Shown: one piece after another, positions 48,385-59,700 of the stretch | Position numbering within the stretch: the first letter of the stretch is position 1 | How the letters are laid out: each line of letters starts with the position of its first letter | Source of the DNA: Poteriospumella lacustris | Taxonomy: Eukaryota; Sar; Chrysophyceae; Chromulinales; Dinobryaceae | DNA: 64,000 nucleotides | Assembly: GCA_008000375.1 (NCBI GenBank) | Contig: SMOI01000049.1 | Coordinates: forward strand, 93,724 to 157,723 | Direction: 5' to 3' | Program-made: the position numbers and the translations under genes | Notes under the pieces: generated by a model | What the model saw: only the letters and a program-made list of their open reading frames with translations | Told to the model about the DNA's origin: nothing | Databases searched by the model: none

Positions 48385-48902
48385 GTGCGCTGCAAACCAA
48401 CAGATATTGGATGTAAACACGCGTATCCCATATCCGAGAATCCGTTGATTCGACACAAACGTCGACGGTGATCTCGAATCCACCGCCACCTCCGCCTCGC
48501 CAGACGGCAACAGTAGCTCCGTGCGGCAGGCCGTCACATCTGCGCGTCGGTCGGTTCGACTTGCTCAATGACGAAACGGTTCCTGTGCTGCAGCGCCGAA
48601 CGAGTGTGTCACAGCACTGGCTGCTGTGTCGCCACCTGGGGCCAATAGTACCCAGGCGGTGTAGAGCAGTCTGGTGCGGTCTGGGGCGAGCACCACAACC
48701 ATCGACGCGGCTCCTCTTCGTCGTCGAGACTCGGCCAGCTAAATCGAATGGAAACTTGGCCCCGTGTTTGGTCACTAGTGATCATAGAGCATTGAGTCTT
48801 GTTGTCCTCTTGCTGTTGTTGTGTTGGCCTGCCAGAGCTATCATTTCGTAGATTTCCAGTCATTTGTTCATCGCAGTTGCATCATAGCAGTCTCTCGCCA
48901 CC
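48385..48902. promoter_or_regulatory. Divergent promoter region, UMP/CMP kinase and RPAC2 genes
   Basis: 518 bp between outward-facing starts; no specific site recognised. The right end has a vertebrate-like Kozak context (gccaccATG). Confidence 0.45.
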
Positions 48903-49283
48903 ATGTCCGTCAACGATCACCGAACTGAACCCACCACGGAGCTGTTGAACGTTCAACTAGGAGCTACGGAAAACAGTGCAACATTTATTTTCGGCAATGA
49001 AGACCACACTCTGGGCAACGCCTTGCGTCACATCCTCATCCAGCGCAACGACACCGACTTCTGCGGTTATTCCGTGCCTCACCCTTACGAGCCCAAGATG
49101 CACTTGCGGTTGCAAACCACCAACGGTCTTCGCGCGATGGAAGGTCTTCGACGAGGCTTGACGGATCTGGAAGAGTCTGCGAACCTGCTGGACTCACACT
49201 TCGCCGCTGCGCTCGACCGCTTCCGTCGCGGAGGCGACGCCGCCAAGGAAAGCAGCAAGAAGGGCACCACCAAGAAGCGATAA
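48903..49283 (+). CDS. POLR1D: RNA polymerase I and III subunit RPAC2 (AC19)
   Basis: A 126-aa Rpb11/AlphaN-like subunit shared by RNA polymerases I and III; it pairs with RPAC1/AC40 as the assembly platform. The signature is FIFGNEDHTLGNALRHILIQ followed by CGYSVPHPYEPKMHLRLQT, which is typical of AC19 rather than Rpb11. The C-terminal helix (TDLEESANLLDSHFAAALD) and a basic tail ending KKR follow. Single exon, full normal length, strong start context. Confidence 0.95.
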   Translation: MSVNDHRTEPTTELLNVQLGATENSATFIFGNEDHTLGNALRHILIQRNDTDFCGYSVPHPYEPKMHLRLQTTNGLRAMEGLRRGLTDLEESANLLDSHFAAALDRFRRGGDAAKESSKKGTTKKR

Positions 49284-49778
49284 ACGCCTCTCCCTGCTAT
49301 CGGTCTGTCATTCTCCTGTTGTATGTCTCATTTGCTCCCCAAGTCCGCCGCTGGCGAAGTCGCGATCGTTCAGGCGGCGCGCATCCCGCGACGTCGCCGT
49401 CGCTTTCCCCTGTAAATATGCCTCCTTCTTCACCCCCAACGCTGCCCCATCCCTTGTCCTACACCTCTCTATCCTCGTCTCTGCTCCACACAACCATAGG
49501 GCTCCAGACCACGGCCGCGTAGGGCGGCCAGCGGCGGGTGGCGCAGCGGCGGCGGCGGCGACGGCTGCGGCGGCGGCGGCTCCCCTCAGAGGGACACCAC
49601 GACGACGACGACGGCGACCGGCGGCGTCGGCGGCCTCCTCCCGCCGCCGAGTCACTTCCGAATTGCACAACACCCACTGCTGGTTCCGCTCATCCGCCTT
49701 CGCCCTGGTCATCTTCTTCTTTGACTTCATCCTTTGGTGTATGGTGAAAGCGATTCGCGCAAAGAGAATCGAATCAGA
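49284..49778. other. Intergenic: RPAC2 3' flank and exportin promoter
   Basis: 495 bp between two plus-strand genes. A 188-codon minus-strand frame and CG-rich trinucleotide runs near 49,530-49,640 are judged non-coding. Confidence 0.5.
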
Positions 49779-52700
49779 ATGACCGACGTCGTGGAGCCCA
49801 GCGTGTGTCTGCAGGCCATTACCGGCTTTCTCAACCCCGTGACGCCGTTTGCTGAATCGCAACGTTGCCAACACTATCTCATAGGCTTACGAGATAACCC
49901 GCTGTATGCCAGTGCGCTCTTCGCCATCCTCAACGTGGAACAGGACGACGGCATTCGCGTCTTCTGCCTCACGGCGCTGCAGGAGTGGACGAAGCGCTGG
50001 TGGAAGGAGATGCCTCCGCCACAGCAACTCGAGCTGCGCAACAACATCTCGACCATTGTATCGATGATCCCCGAGGAAGCCTCGGTCGGGTACTGCAGCA
50101 AATGCGCCTCCATCGTTGTGGAGATCGCCGAGCGACAGTTCCCGGAGCTGTGGCCGACGTTCGTCGACGATTTGTTGACCCTGTGGGTCACTGGCAGCTT
50201 CGCCAAGCAGCAGACGACCTTGAAGACCTTACACGACCTCTACACGGACTGCACGGACCCCGATTTCACCGCGCAACTGTCGACGACGCGGCGTCAGGAA
50301 ATCATCGCCGCGCTGCAGCCGCACCACCAGCGCATCATCGGCCTCGTCGAGGAGTTCCTCTGCAACCACCTGCAGGAGTACGCCACCCACCAACACAACC
50401 CGCAGTATCCAGGTGAGTCGCCCCCGCTGCGCACGTCGTGTCGCCCTCCGCCGCCACCGACGCCGACACCGACACCGACCCGACACTGACCCCGCCGCCG
50501 CTCTCTGTCTCTGTCTCTCTCCTCTCCCTGTCTCTCTGTCCTTGTCTGTTCATCAGCCCTGGCTCTCCACACGCGATCGATCGTCCTCGCGCTCGAGCTG
50601 ATGGAGGAAATGGCGGCGCTGGTGCCGATCGAAGAGTGGCTGACGCACGCGCCGCGCAGCCGCTTCGTCGACGTCTTCGGCTTCCTCCTGCGCGCCGCCG
50701 ACTTCCAACTGCTCGTCGTCGGCCTCCTGCAGAAGCTCGTGCGTCACGAGATCCCCACCGAACGTGAGGCCGTGCTGCGTGCGCTGGTGGCGTTTATCGC
50801 CAGCGGCGACGAGGCGAACGGCGGCGACGTGTTGACGCCGCGCAGCGACGACGACGACGAGCGCATTCGCTTCGTCAGCGGCTGGGCCACGGTGCTCTCG
50901 GGCGTCCTGCAGGCCAACTGGACCCAGCTCCACGCGCTGCTGAGCAACAGCCAACAGAACGCGACGGCGGAGGGCCGCGCGTTGACGGCGACGGTGCAGA
51001 CGCTGTTCGGCCACCTGGTGACGCTCGTGCGGCAGCCGCTGTCGGTGAAGGCGGCCGGCGACAGCGTCCTCGACGTCCAGCGCATCTTCCACGCCGGTCG
51101 CATCGACGCGGTGCCTTTCCTCGTCGAGGGCTGTGGCGCCATCCTCGAAGGTACGTCGCTGCGTGTCGCGGTGTGTCGCGTTGATGTGTTCGCACTGTGT
51201 CGCGGTGTGTCTCACTGTGTCTCCCTCTCTCTGTGTCGCTGTGTGCCACTGTGTGTCGCTGTGTGTCACTGCGCAGCTTATTTCGACCGCGCGCAGAAGG
51301 CGCTGTTCGTGGACTACCCGACGCTGGCGGCGGAGGAGGCGTGGTTCGAGGTCGAGTTCGAGGGCGACCGCGACGAGTACAACGAGTTCTTCGGCACCTT
51401 CCTCAGCAAGTGCCAGCTGCTGCTCGTCGACGTCGCGCGCGAGGCGCCGCTGCCGCTCGTCCGCTTCGTCCAGGAGCAGCTCCAGGCGACGACGCAGCTG
51501 GCGCAACGCGCGTTCGACGCGCACTGCGCGGCGCCGGCGACGGCGGCGGCGCTGCGGCTGCGGCGCCAGTTCGAGAAGCGCACGCAGGTGCTCTGCCGCG
51601 CCCTCGCCGTCACCTGCGAGCAGCTCGTCGCGCAGCACGTCGCGCTGCACGCGGCGCTCGACGCGACCGACGCCGACGCCGCGGCGGCCGCGTCGGCGGC
51701 GGCGAAGGCGACGAAGAAAAAAGCGAAACGGCCGCCGACCGCGGACGAAGCCGCCGCGTCGACGGCGCAGCGCCGCCGCCTCGACGCGGTGCAGGCGGCG
51801 CTGCAGGCGCTGCTGCCGCTGGTCTCGGCGCTGCTGACGTGGGCGCTGCCGACGGCGACGCCGCCGCAGGACGCGACGGTGGAGGCGCTGGCGACGGTGC
51901 AGCGCGAGCAGCTGCGGCTGCTCGACGGCTGTGTCGCCGTCTTCACGCTGCCGGCGCTGACGCGCGCGCTGCTGCCGCCGCTGCTGACGCAGCTGTTCGC
52001 GTACGTGACGCTGCCGACGACGACGGCGACGGCGGCGCCCGCGACGACGATGCCGGCGCTGCTGAGCGTCTCCGACGCGGCGGCGACGACGCTGGCGACG
52101 CTGCTGCACCGCGCGGCGCGCCACGTCGACGACCCGTCGCTGTTCGACGCGCTGCTCGAGACGACGTCGACGATCCTCGCGGCGCCGACGTACGTCGCGG
52201 GCGGCGGCGCGGCCGGCTACAGCGACGCGACGCAGATGGCGATGCGCGAGACGCTCGTCGTGCTCGCGAACTTTCTCCCGCCGCGCAGCCCGCTGCAGGC
52301 GTCGCTCGTCGCGCTCGCCACGACGCAGATCGTCGACCGCATCGCCACCACGGCCGACGCGACGCTGCGCGACGTCGACACCTTCGCCGCCTGCGTCGCG
52401 CGGCTGCGCAGCGCCTGCGCCGCGGGCGACGACGCGTCGCTCGTGCGCCTCGTCGCCGAGGCGCTGACGCCGCTGCGCGACGGCCTCGTCGCGTTCGTCC
52501 AGGTCACGCGCAAAGCCGACACGGCGCGCGTCGACGACGACGCCTTCGGCGGCCTCTTCGACGTCTACGCGACGGCGGCCGCGCTGCACCGCGCCGCCAC
52601 CGACGACGCCGCCGCCGCCGCCGGCGGAGCGGCCGCCTCGGCGTCGGCCACTGGCGGCGCCGCGGCGGCGCGCGCCGCGCAGCAGGCGGCGTTCGTGCGC

Positions 52701-54514
52701 GTGCTGCAGCACGGCTACGCGGCAGCGCTGGCGCCGCGCCTGGCGGCGACGCCGTCGTGGGCGGCGCAGGGCGGCGCCGACGCCGTCGCGGCGGAGTTTC
52801 CGCTGGCCGCCGCGTGGTGGCGCGTGCTGGACACGCTGCGGGGCGCGGTGCCGGTGATGCTGCAGCTGACGCTGGCCACGACGGCGCACCCCGCCGCCGC
52901 GCAGGTCGCCGCCGTCGCGACGCTGCCGCCGCCGTGGCGCACGCGCTGCACGACACGGCGCTGTCGGATCTGTGTCGCCTGCTGCAGCGCCGCTACACCG
53001 CCGAGGACACCGCCGCGGGCGGCTGGGCGCTGCACGAGCTGTGGCGCAGCTTGTGGATCAACGCGGCGAAGGCGCTGGACGCCGCGTGTCGGCAGCGCGT
53101 CTTCTTCGCGTGGCCCGCGGCCGCGTCGTTCGTCCGCGACGAGCTCGTCGCGCGGTATCTGCCGGCGCTGTCGCCGCTGCACCTCGGGCGCTGGCTGCGC
53201 TACTTCTGCTCCGCCTACGTGCTCAACGCGCCGCCGCGACACGTGCTCGGCCTCGGCGACGGTAACGGTGACGCGGCGGCGGCGGTGTACGCGCCGTGCG
53301 TCGCGGCGCTGTGGCGCACGTTCGACGCGCGGCTGCAGCAGTTCTGGCTCGCCGCCGGCGCCGGTGGAAACGGCGGGGGCGGCAGCGGCGGGGGCGGCGC
53401 CGTGGCGCTGGCGCCGGAGGACGACGACGGCCTCGCGGCGCTGCGCGGCCGCGTCGACTTCCTCAGCGACGACGCCGTCGCCATCGCCCGCGACTACCGC
53501 GCGCGCGAGCTGTGCGCGCAGTACGTCGACCTGCTCGCCGAGGTCGTGGGCCTCAAGGGCCCGCTCTGCGCCGACAGCAGCGGCGCCAGTCGCAGCGGCG
53601 GCAGTGAGGCGGCTCCCGCCGCGTCGACCGCCACCGGCGGCGGCGGCGCGACGTCCGCGACGCTGTCGCTGGAGGAGCGCAAGACGAGTCGCCGCGAGCT
53701 GCTGCGCCACGTCGTGTTCGCGCGGCCGCTGCCGACGAGCGGTCCGTCGGCGACGGGTGTCGCGACGCTGGGCGAGCAGCTGTGTGTCGCGGTGTCGTGG
53801 CTGCTGCAGGTGCCCGATGTACATGTTTTCAAGGCGGCCCTGTCCATAGCGCAGTATCTGCTGGAGGAGGTGGTCCGCTCCTACGGCGACGCGGCGAGCT
53901 ACGCCGCCGTCTGGGCGCGCTACGAGGCGTTCGTCCAGCGCGACGTGGTGCGCCACGTGCTGCGCGTGCTGCTGCAGCAGGAGGCGTGGTCCGTGGGCCT
54001 GGGCTGGGACCTGGTGGACTACCTGCTGCTCGTGCTGCGCATGTACGTGCTGCTGCTGCCGCTCGACGTGCCCACGACGCCGCCCGCCGCCGCCCTGGCG
54101 CAGGGCCACGCGGGTGGTGTCGCCGCGCTGCCGCCGTGTGTCGCGGTGCCGCGGCAGCGCTGCGACGCGGCGATCGAAGAATTCGTCGCGACGGCGCTCG
54201 TGACGCCGGCGGAGATCGAACGGCTGCTGGGCGAGTTGTCCCGCGGCACGGCGAAGAAGCGGCAGCGCGCGCTGCTGAAGGATTTCGTGTCGCTGGTGAT
54301 GATCGCGAAGATCCACGACGCGTCGCAGCTGCAGCTGCGCGGCTCGGAGCTGGTGGCCACGGGGCCGAAGGTGGACACGGCCAGCGCCGACGAGACGGCG
54401 AAGAAGAAGAAGGCGGCGAAGAAGGCGAAGCAGCTGTCGGCGTCGGTCTTCGCGGCGCTGGCGGAGCGCGACCAGCTCGACGACCTCACCGCCGGCCTCT
54501 TCGACGACATCTGA
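49779..54514 (+). CDS. Exportin-5-like karyopherin, apparent frame break near 52.9 kb
   Basis: Three exons (49779-50412, 50557-51150, 51277-54514) with introns of 144 and 126 nt. The N-terminal half matches exportin-5/HASTY, a RanGTP-dependent nuclear exporter of structured RNA: CASIVVEIAERQFPELWPTF is the conserved Xpo1-like segment, and SRFVDVFGFLLRAADFQLLV, YNEFFGTFLSKCQLLLVD and QLFAYVTLPT follow as HEAT-type helices. The C-terminus has KKRQRALLKDFV and an acidic end (FDDI). Ala-rich insertions make it ~1,488 codons against ~1,200 in animals. One frame is convincingly coding to ~52,900 (MLQLTLATTAH) and another from ~52,940 (HALHDTALSDLCRLLQ); total exon length is not a multiple of 3 and no GT-AG intron fits between. 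A one-base sequencing error in CCG-rich sequence is the simplest reading. Confidence 0.75.
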
Positions 54515-55038
54515 GCGCCCTCCGCCGCCATTCGACAGACGATAGACGATAGACTGTAGCCCGCCCAGACACTGCACAGCCGACGGAGCGGTCGCCTCGT
54601 GGCGGCGCAGGCCCCGTCGCGACCGGCGGCGGTCGGGCGACGGCTCCATGTATCTGGTACATAACTAGTGCCTTACTTGTATGCATATAGTGACAGTTGA
54701 GGGGGTGTATATGTACACAGAGGTCGTTGGGAACGTCGCTGCGGCGGCGCTGACGCCGACGACGACGACGGCGGCGGCGGCGGCGGCGGAAGAAAAATCG
54801 AAGCGACTCGACGCGACTCACACGCGAACCAAGCGCATTTCCGGCCCCAGGAGAGCATCGTCGACAGTTGAACGCGGCTGTAGACGCGTCTGTTGGCCCC
54901 GTTTCGTCGCTGCCTTTGTGACCCGCGACCGTCTCTCGACGACGACGCCGTCGGCTGTTGTCCATCTCCGTCGCAGCCTGGGAACTCGCTGTCGTGCACA
55001 GTGCGAAGGGTCCTTTCTATCGCTCAGAGGCCGTTGAA
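54515..55038. other. Intergenic: exportin 3' flank and next promoter
   Basis: 524 bp between two plus-strand genes, with cgg/cga trinucleotide runs near 54,745-54,790. No gene seen. Confidence 0.5.
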
Positions 55039-56486
55039 ATGATGCGCTTTTCCGACGTCGGACGCGCAGCGGCGCGGCGATGGCCACCGCGACGGTCGGC
55101 GCCGTCGCCGCGGCTGCCGGTCGCCTTCGTCGCCGACCGCCTTTCGACCACCGACGCGGCAGACGCCTCCACCCGTCTTCGTCTGCCCGTGTTCCACCAG
55201 CTACGCGCCTTCAGCACCAACGGCGGCGCCGATTCGTCGTCGAAGCCGCCGGCGGACGCCGCCCGCAGCCTCAGCGACGGCGCCACCGCTGCCCAGCCGC
55301 CCAGCGCCACCACCAACAGCAACAGCAACAGCAGCAGCAGCAGCTCCCCGACGCAGTTACCGTCACCTTCGCCGTCGTCATCGCCGACAGCTGCGGCGCC
55401 CACCGCCGCCGCCGCGCCGCCCTCGTCGTTGTCGTCGTCGTCGTCGTCGTCGGCCTCGTCGCCGTCACCGTCACCGTCGATCACGAAACCCGCCGGCGGT
55501 GCGCCGCCGTCCAGCTCCACCGCCCCCGCCCACGCCCACGGCCCGCAGCGGGGCATCCTGAGCCAGGCGAACCAAAACATCTCCGCGACGCTGCACTACG
55601 CCGGCCAGTCGATCGAGGAGCTCGAGAAGATGCTGATGAAGAAGCTGAACGAGTCCAACCAGCGCCGCTTCCGCTTCTACTTCTTCGGCTCCTTCACCGG
55701 CCTCGTCGTTCTGCTCTATGTCTTCGGCGACGAGCTGCGCAAGATGCTGTCGGCGCAGACGGCGGATCTGGCGAAGGAGACGCTGGAGAACCAAGAGCTG
55801 CGCGTGCAGACGCAGCAGCTGGCGATGGCGGTCGTGCAGACGATCCTCAACGACCCCGAGGTCACCGCCATGGCCGCGTCTTTCCTCCGCGAGGCCTCCA
55901 CCGCGCCCGAGACGCAGGTGGCGCTGTTGGACCTCGTCGTGCACGTGCTGCAGCACCCGCAGTCGCTCGACGAGCTCACGACGATCGCGCGGCAGCTGAT
56001 CGCGCGGCTCAGCGCCGACGCCGCGGTGCAGCAGCAGCTCGTCGGCCTCGTCAACCACGTGCTGACCGACCCCGCCGTCCAGGCGCAGCTCGTCACGGTG
56101 CTCGCGCAGCTCGTGCAGCACCCCGAATTCGTCAGCGGCGTCGTCGTCGCCCTCACCGGCGTCGCCCGGGCGCCCGAGGTCGTCCACGCGGCGACGGAGC
56201 TCGTCCAGGCGGCGGCACAGGACCTCCTCGCCGACGAACAGGTGGTGGAGGAGTCGCGGCGGTTCATCGCGGACGTGATGGGCGACGACTCGCTGCAGAA
56301 GGAGGGCGGCGACGCCCTGTGGAACTCGCTCAACTACGCGCTCAAGCCGGGCTTCATCAAGTACGTGTCGTGCCTCCCCTGCCGCGCCTGTGTCTCATTC
56401 CCTGTCGCTGTCGCTGTAGGATCACGGGCGTCGTGCTCATCGCCGTGTCGATCGGCGCCTTCCGCCTCTTCGTCAGTCCGTTCTGA
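55039..56486 (+). CDS. Mitochondrial two-TM membrane protein with helical repeats, function unknown
   Basis: Exons 55039-56360 and 56420-56486 with a 59-nt intron (GTACG...TGTAG) give 462 aa. The N-terminus (MMRFSDVGRAAARRWPPRRS) is Arg-rich and acid-poor apart from one Asp, a likely mitochondrial presequence, followed by a long Ser/Pro/Ala-rich linker with Asn-Ser and poly-Ser runs. A conserved-looking core starts near 170: a helix (SIEELEKMLMKKLNESNQRR), a membrane span at ~212-230 (YFFGSFTGLVVLLYVFGDEL), then ~200 residues of helical repeats of HEAT/ARM character (VVQTILNDPEVTAMAASFL, LLDLVVHVLQHPQSLDEL, LVNHVLTDPAVQAQLV). The short second exon supplies a closing membrane helix (ITGVVLIAVSIGAFRLFV). 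Two spans flanking a soluble domain fit an inner-membrane protein. I do not recognise the family. Confidence 0.75.
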
Positions 56487-56776
56487 GCGGTGTCTCTCTC
56501 TCTGCCCCTGCCCCTGCCCCTCTCTCTCTCCCTCTATCTCTCTGTACATAGACATAGCCCTTCGTAGACAACAGAAGCGTCGCCGTAGACCCCGAAAAAA
56601 ACAGTTCAAATTAACACCACGACGTGTACATCTCCTACCGCTACAGATACCCGTCGATTACACCGCACCGGCCACCGCGACATGTACCTCCGTGACCGAC
56701 ACACGTCCAGCGTGTACCTTTCGCGGGTCGCATCGCAGTGCAGTGCCCTGCGCCACTCCCGCCCCGCACATGTACA
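56487..56776. other. Convergent intergenic region
   Basis: 290 bp; C/T-rich (tctctctc, gcccct) just after the mitochondrial gene, changing sign further right. No gene. Confidence 0.5.
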
Positions 56777-59700
56777 TCACTTCTTCTTCGCCGAGCCCTT
56801 CTCGCCGCCGCCGCCGCCGCCGCCTTTCTTCGTGTCCGTCTTCGCGTACGCCTCGTTGTACGCGAGATACCCGAGCCAGGTGGCCGGGTTCGCCGCCTGG
56901 ATGAACGCGGGTCCGACGAGCGGCGCGGCGGGGACGGCGCCGTCGGCGTGCGCGTCGCGGTCGGTCTCGCTGACGACGTCTTCTTCGTCGATGAGCACCA
57001 GCTGCAGCAGCGCCTTGCGGAACTTCGTCGAGGGCTTGCAGCCGTTCTTGCACTTGCCCTCGCCGGCGTAGTAGGTGCAGTCGAAGACGCCCTTGCGCGG
57101 CATGCCGTCCTCGCTCATCCAGTTCTCCGTCAGCTCGAAGCCCGGCATCGGGTCCATCGCGCGCTCCCAGCGGAAGGCGATGAACGGCAGATTGTCACCG
57201 GGCTCGACGCAGGCGAGCTGCGCGAGCATCTTGACGACGCAGCGCTGGTCGCGCTGGGTCATGTCGAGCTGGTACGAGCCCTCGGGCTTCAGCGGGTTGA
57301 ACACGTTGAGGATGCCGATGCGCTGCACGACGCAGGCGGCTTCAAACGACGTCAGCCGGCGCAGGACGATCTCGAAGTTGTGCAGGTCGATGACGCAGCC
57401 GAAGAGCTGCACGATGAGCTCGACGCGGTACGTGCCGAAGTCGTCGCTGTGCTTCAACGTGCCGTAGCAGCGCTCGAACAGCTGCACGAGCATTTCGAGG
57501 TGCCGCGCGTAGAAGAACTGCGCCTCGAAGGCCTCGACGAGCAGCTCCAACGTGCGCACGGCCTTGGCGGCGGGCGGCACGTTGGAACTGCCCATGAGGC
57601 AGACGTAGCGGTTCCACACCTCCGACAGCGGCTTCTCCTGGCGCAGGCGGCGCTCCTCCTCGCGCTGCCGCTCCTCCGCCGTCTTCGACGCGTCCTCATC
57701 GCTGTCCTCGTCGCTGTCCTCGTCGCCGTCTTCGCCGTCGTCGTCACCGCCGCCGGCGCCACCGTCGGCGCCAGCGGCGGTTTCGTCGGCCTCGTCGAGC
57801 GACGCGACGCGCTTCCGCCGCCGCCGCTTCGGCTGCAGCACGTCGTTGAGCCGCCGCACCGTCGACGACCGCACCAGGCCCACGGGCTTCGCCGCGGCGG
57901 CGGCGGCAGCAGCAGCGGCGGCGTCTTTGTCAGGCCGCCGGACGTTGGCGTTGATCATTTCCATGAGCCGGTCGCTCTCCGCCGCCAGCGGGTCGCCCTC
58001 GTCGTCGTCGTCGTGCGCGCGGTCCGCGTCGTCGTCGTCGTCGTCGTCGCCGCCGTCGAGGCTGCCGCTGGCGCTGCCGGCGAGCGTCGCCGCCGTGGTC
58101 ACCCGCGACGAGCGCCCCGTGTCCATCGCGCCGCCCGTGTCGCCGGCCTCCGACGCGTCGCCGAGCGGCGCCCGCGACGAATTCGGCTTCGACGGCGGCC
58201 GTGACGAGGACGACGCCGTCGCCGTCGCGGCGGTGGCCTCGTCGCCACCGGTGGCCGTCGCGGTGGCGCTCGCACTGGCGCCGCCCTTCGGCGTCGTCGC
58301 GCCCGACGCAGCGGCGGCGGCGGCGGCGGCGTTGCGGTTGGCGACGGTTTTGCGCGCGACGGCCGCCGTCTTGCGCAGCATCATCGCGCCGCCGATGGCC
58401 ATCGCGGCCGCCGCCGACTTCGTCGTCTGCTGCGTCGTGCCGGCCTTGAGCCCGCCGGCGTCGGGCGCCGTGAAGAGCGACGGGATGCGGTAGACGGTGG
58501 AGAAGGTGGAGAGGCGCAGCTGCAGCTGCGTCGGGTCGAACTCCCACGTGACCTTGACGCTCTCGCGCGCGCGGCAGCGGTCGATCTGCTCGGTGCGCTC
58601 CGCCAGCTTCTCGACGAACGTCGCCACGAACGCGCCGATCTCCATCGCGCGCTCCTTCGGCGTCTCGTAGATCGTGCGGCCGTCGCCTTTCAACGTGCGG
58701 TCGCAGGCGATGCGCGTGCGGTTCAGCGTCTCGAGCGCCTTGAGCCGCTCGGCGGCGTCCAGCTGAAACGTCTTCACGAGCAGGTTCGTGAAGCGCACGT
58801 CGGAGAGCGCGAAGTTGTCCGCCTTGTAGCGCTTCTGCGCGCAGAAGTCGAACTCGAGGCGGCCGTGCTTCGGCAGCGGCGAGGCGAAGTCGGTGCTGAC
58901 GACGAGCGGCCGCTTGTTGAAGATCTCGTTGCGGAAGCAGCTGAAGTTGCCGTGCTGCGACGTGTCGCCCAGGCGGCCGTAGCCCAGCGCGTTGCGCTTC
59001 GTCGAGCGGAAGTGGGCGGTGGTCATGGAGATCTCGAGCAGGCGGTTGAGGCAGAAGCGGTCCATCTCGTTGGACAGGTCGAGCGCGAAGAAGCCGTCGG
59101 GCTGCCCCATGATCACGCGGTACGCCTGGCCGATCTCGCGCTTCAGCCGCGCCACCTCGACGAGGTTGTAGCCCAGCACCTCGAAGACCAGCGCCTTGGC
59201 GTCGGCGGGCGTCGCCATCTGCGGCAGCACGGTGGCCAGGACCTTGACCTTGTTCGAGTTCTCCTTCAGCAGGCGGTACACGATCGACAGCGCCTCGCTC
59301 AGGCGCACGCGGTAGTTCTTCATGCCGAACGTGGTCATCTGCACCATCTCGCCCGACTGCTCGGCGATCTTGAGGATGTTCGTGCGGTCGCCGGGCGAGA
59401 TCACGCGGAACGTTTCCTTCTGCGTGAACCCGTCGACCACCGTCAGCCGCAGGCGACCGGTGCGCGGCGGCAGGTACCGCGCGACGGGGTTCTCCACCGC
59501 CGCCGCCTTCTTCAGCAGCGCCACGGCCAAGCTCGACGACGAGGACGACGACGCGTCGGTCGGAGGCAGCGCCGGGCGCTGCGCCACCTTCGGCGCCGAG
59601 GGCGGCGGCGAGAGGCCCGTGGGCGGGTGGTAGTGCGGGTTCTCGAGCATCGAGGCGAGCACGGACACCTCGGTGAGCTCCTTGAGCCGCTTCGACGCCT

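Noticed and set aside
49308-49874. 188-codon minus-strand frame between RPAC2 and exportin
   Set aside because: Arg/Ala-rich, overlaps the exportin start, no domain; trinucleotide runs explain the open frame.
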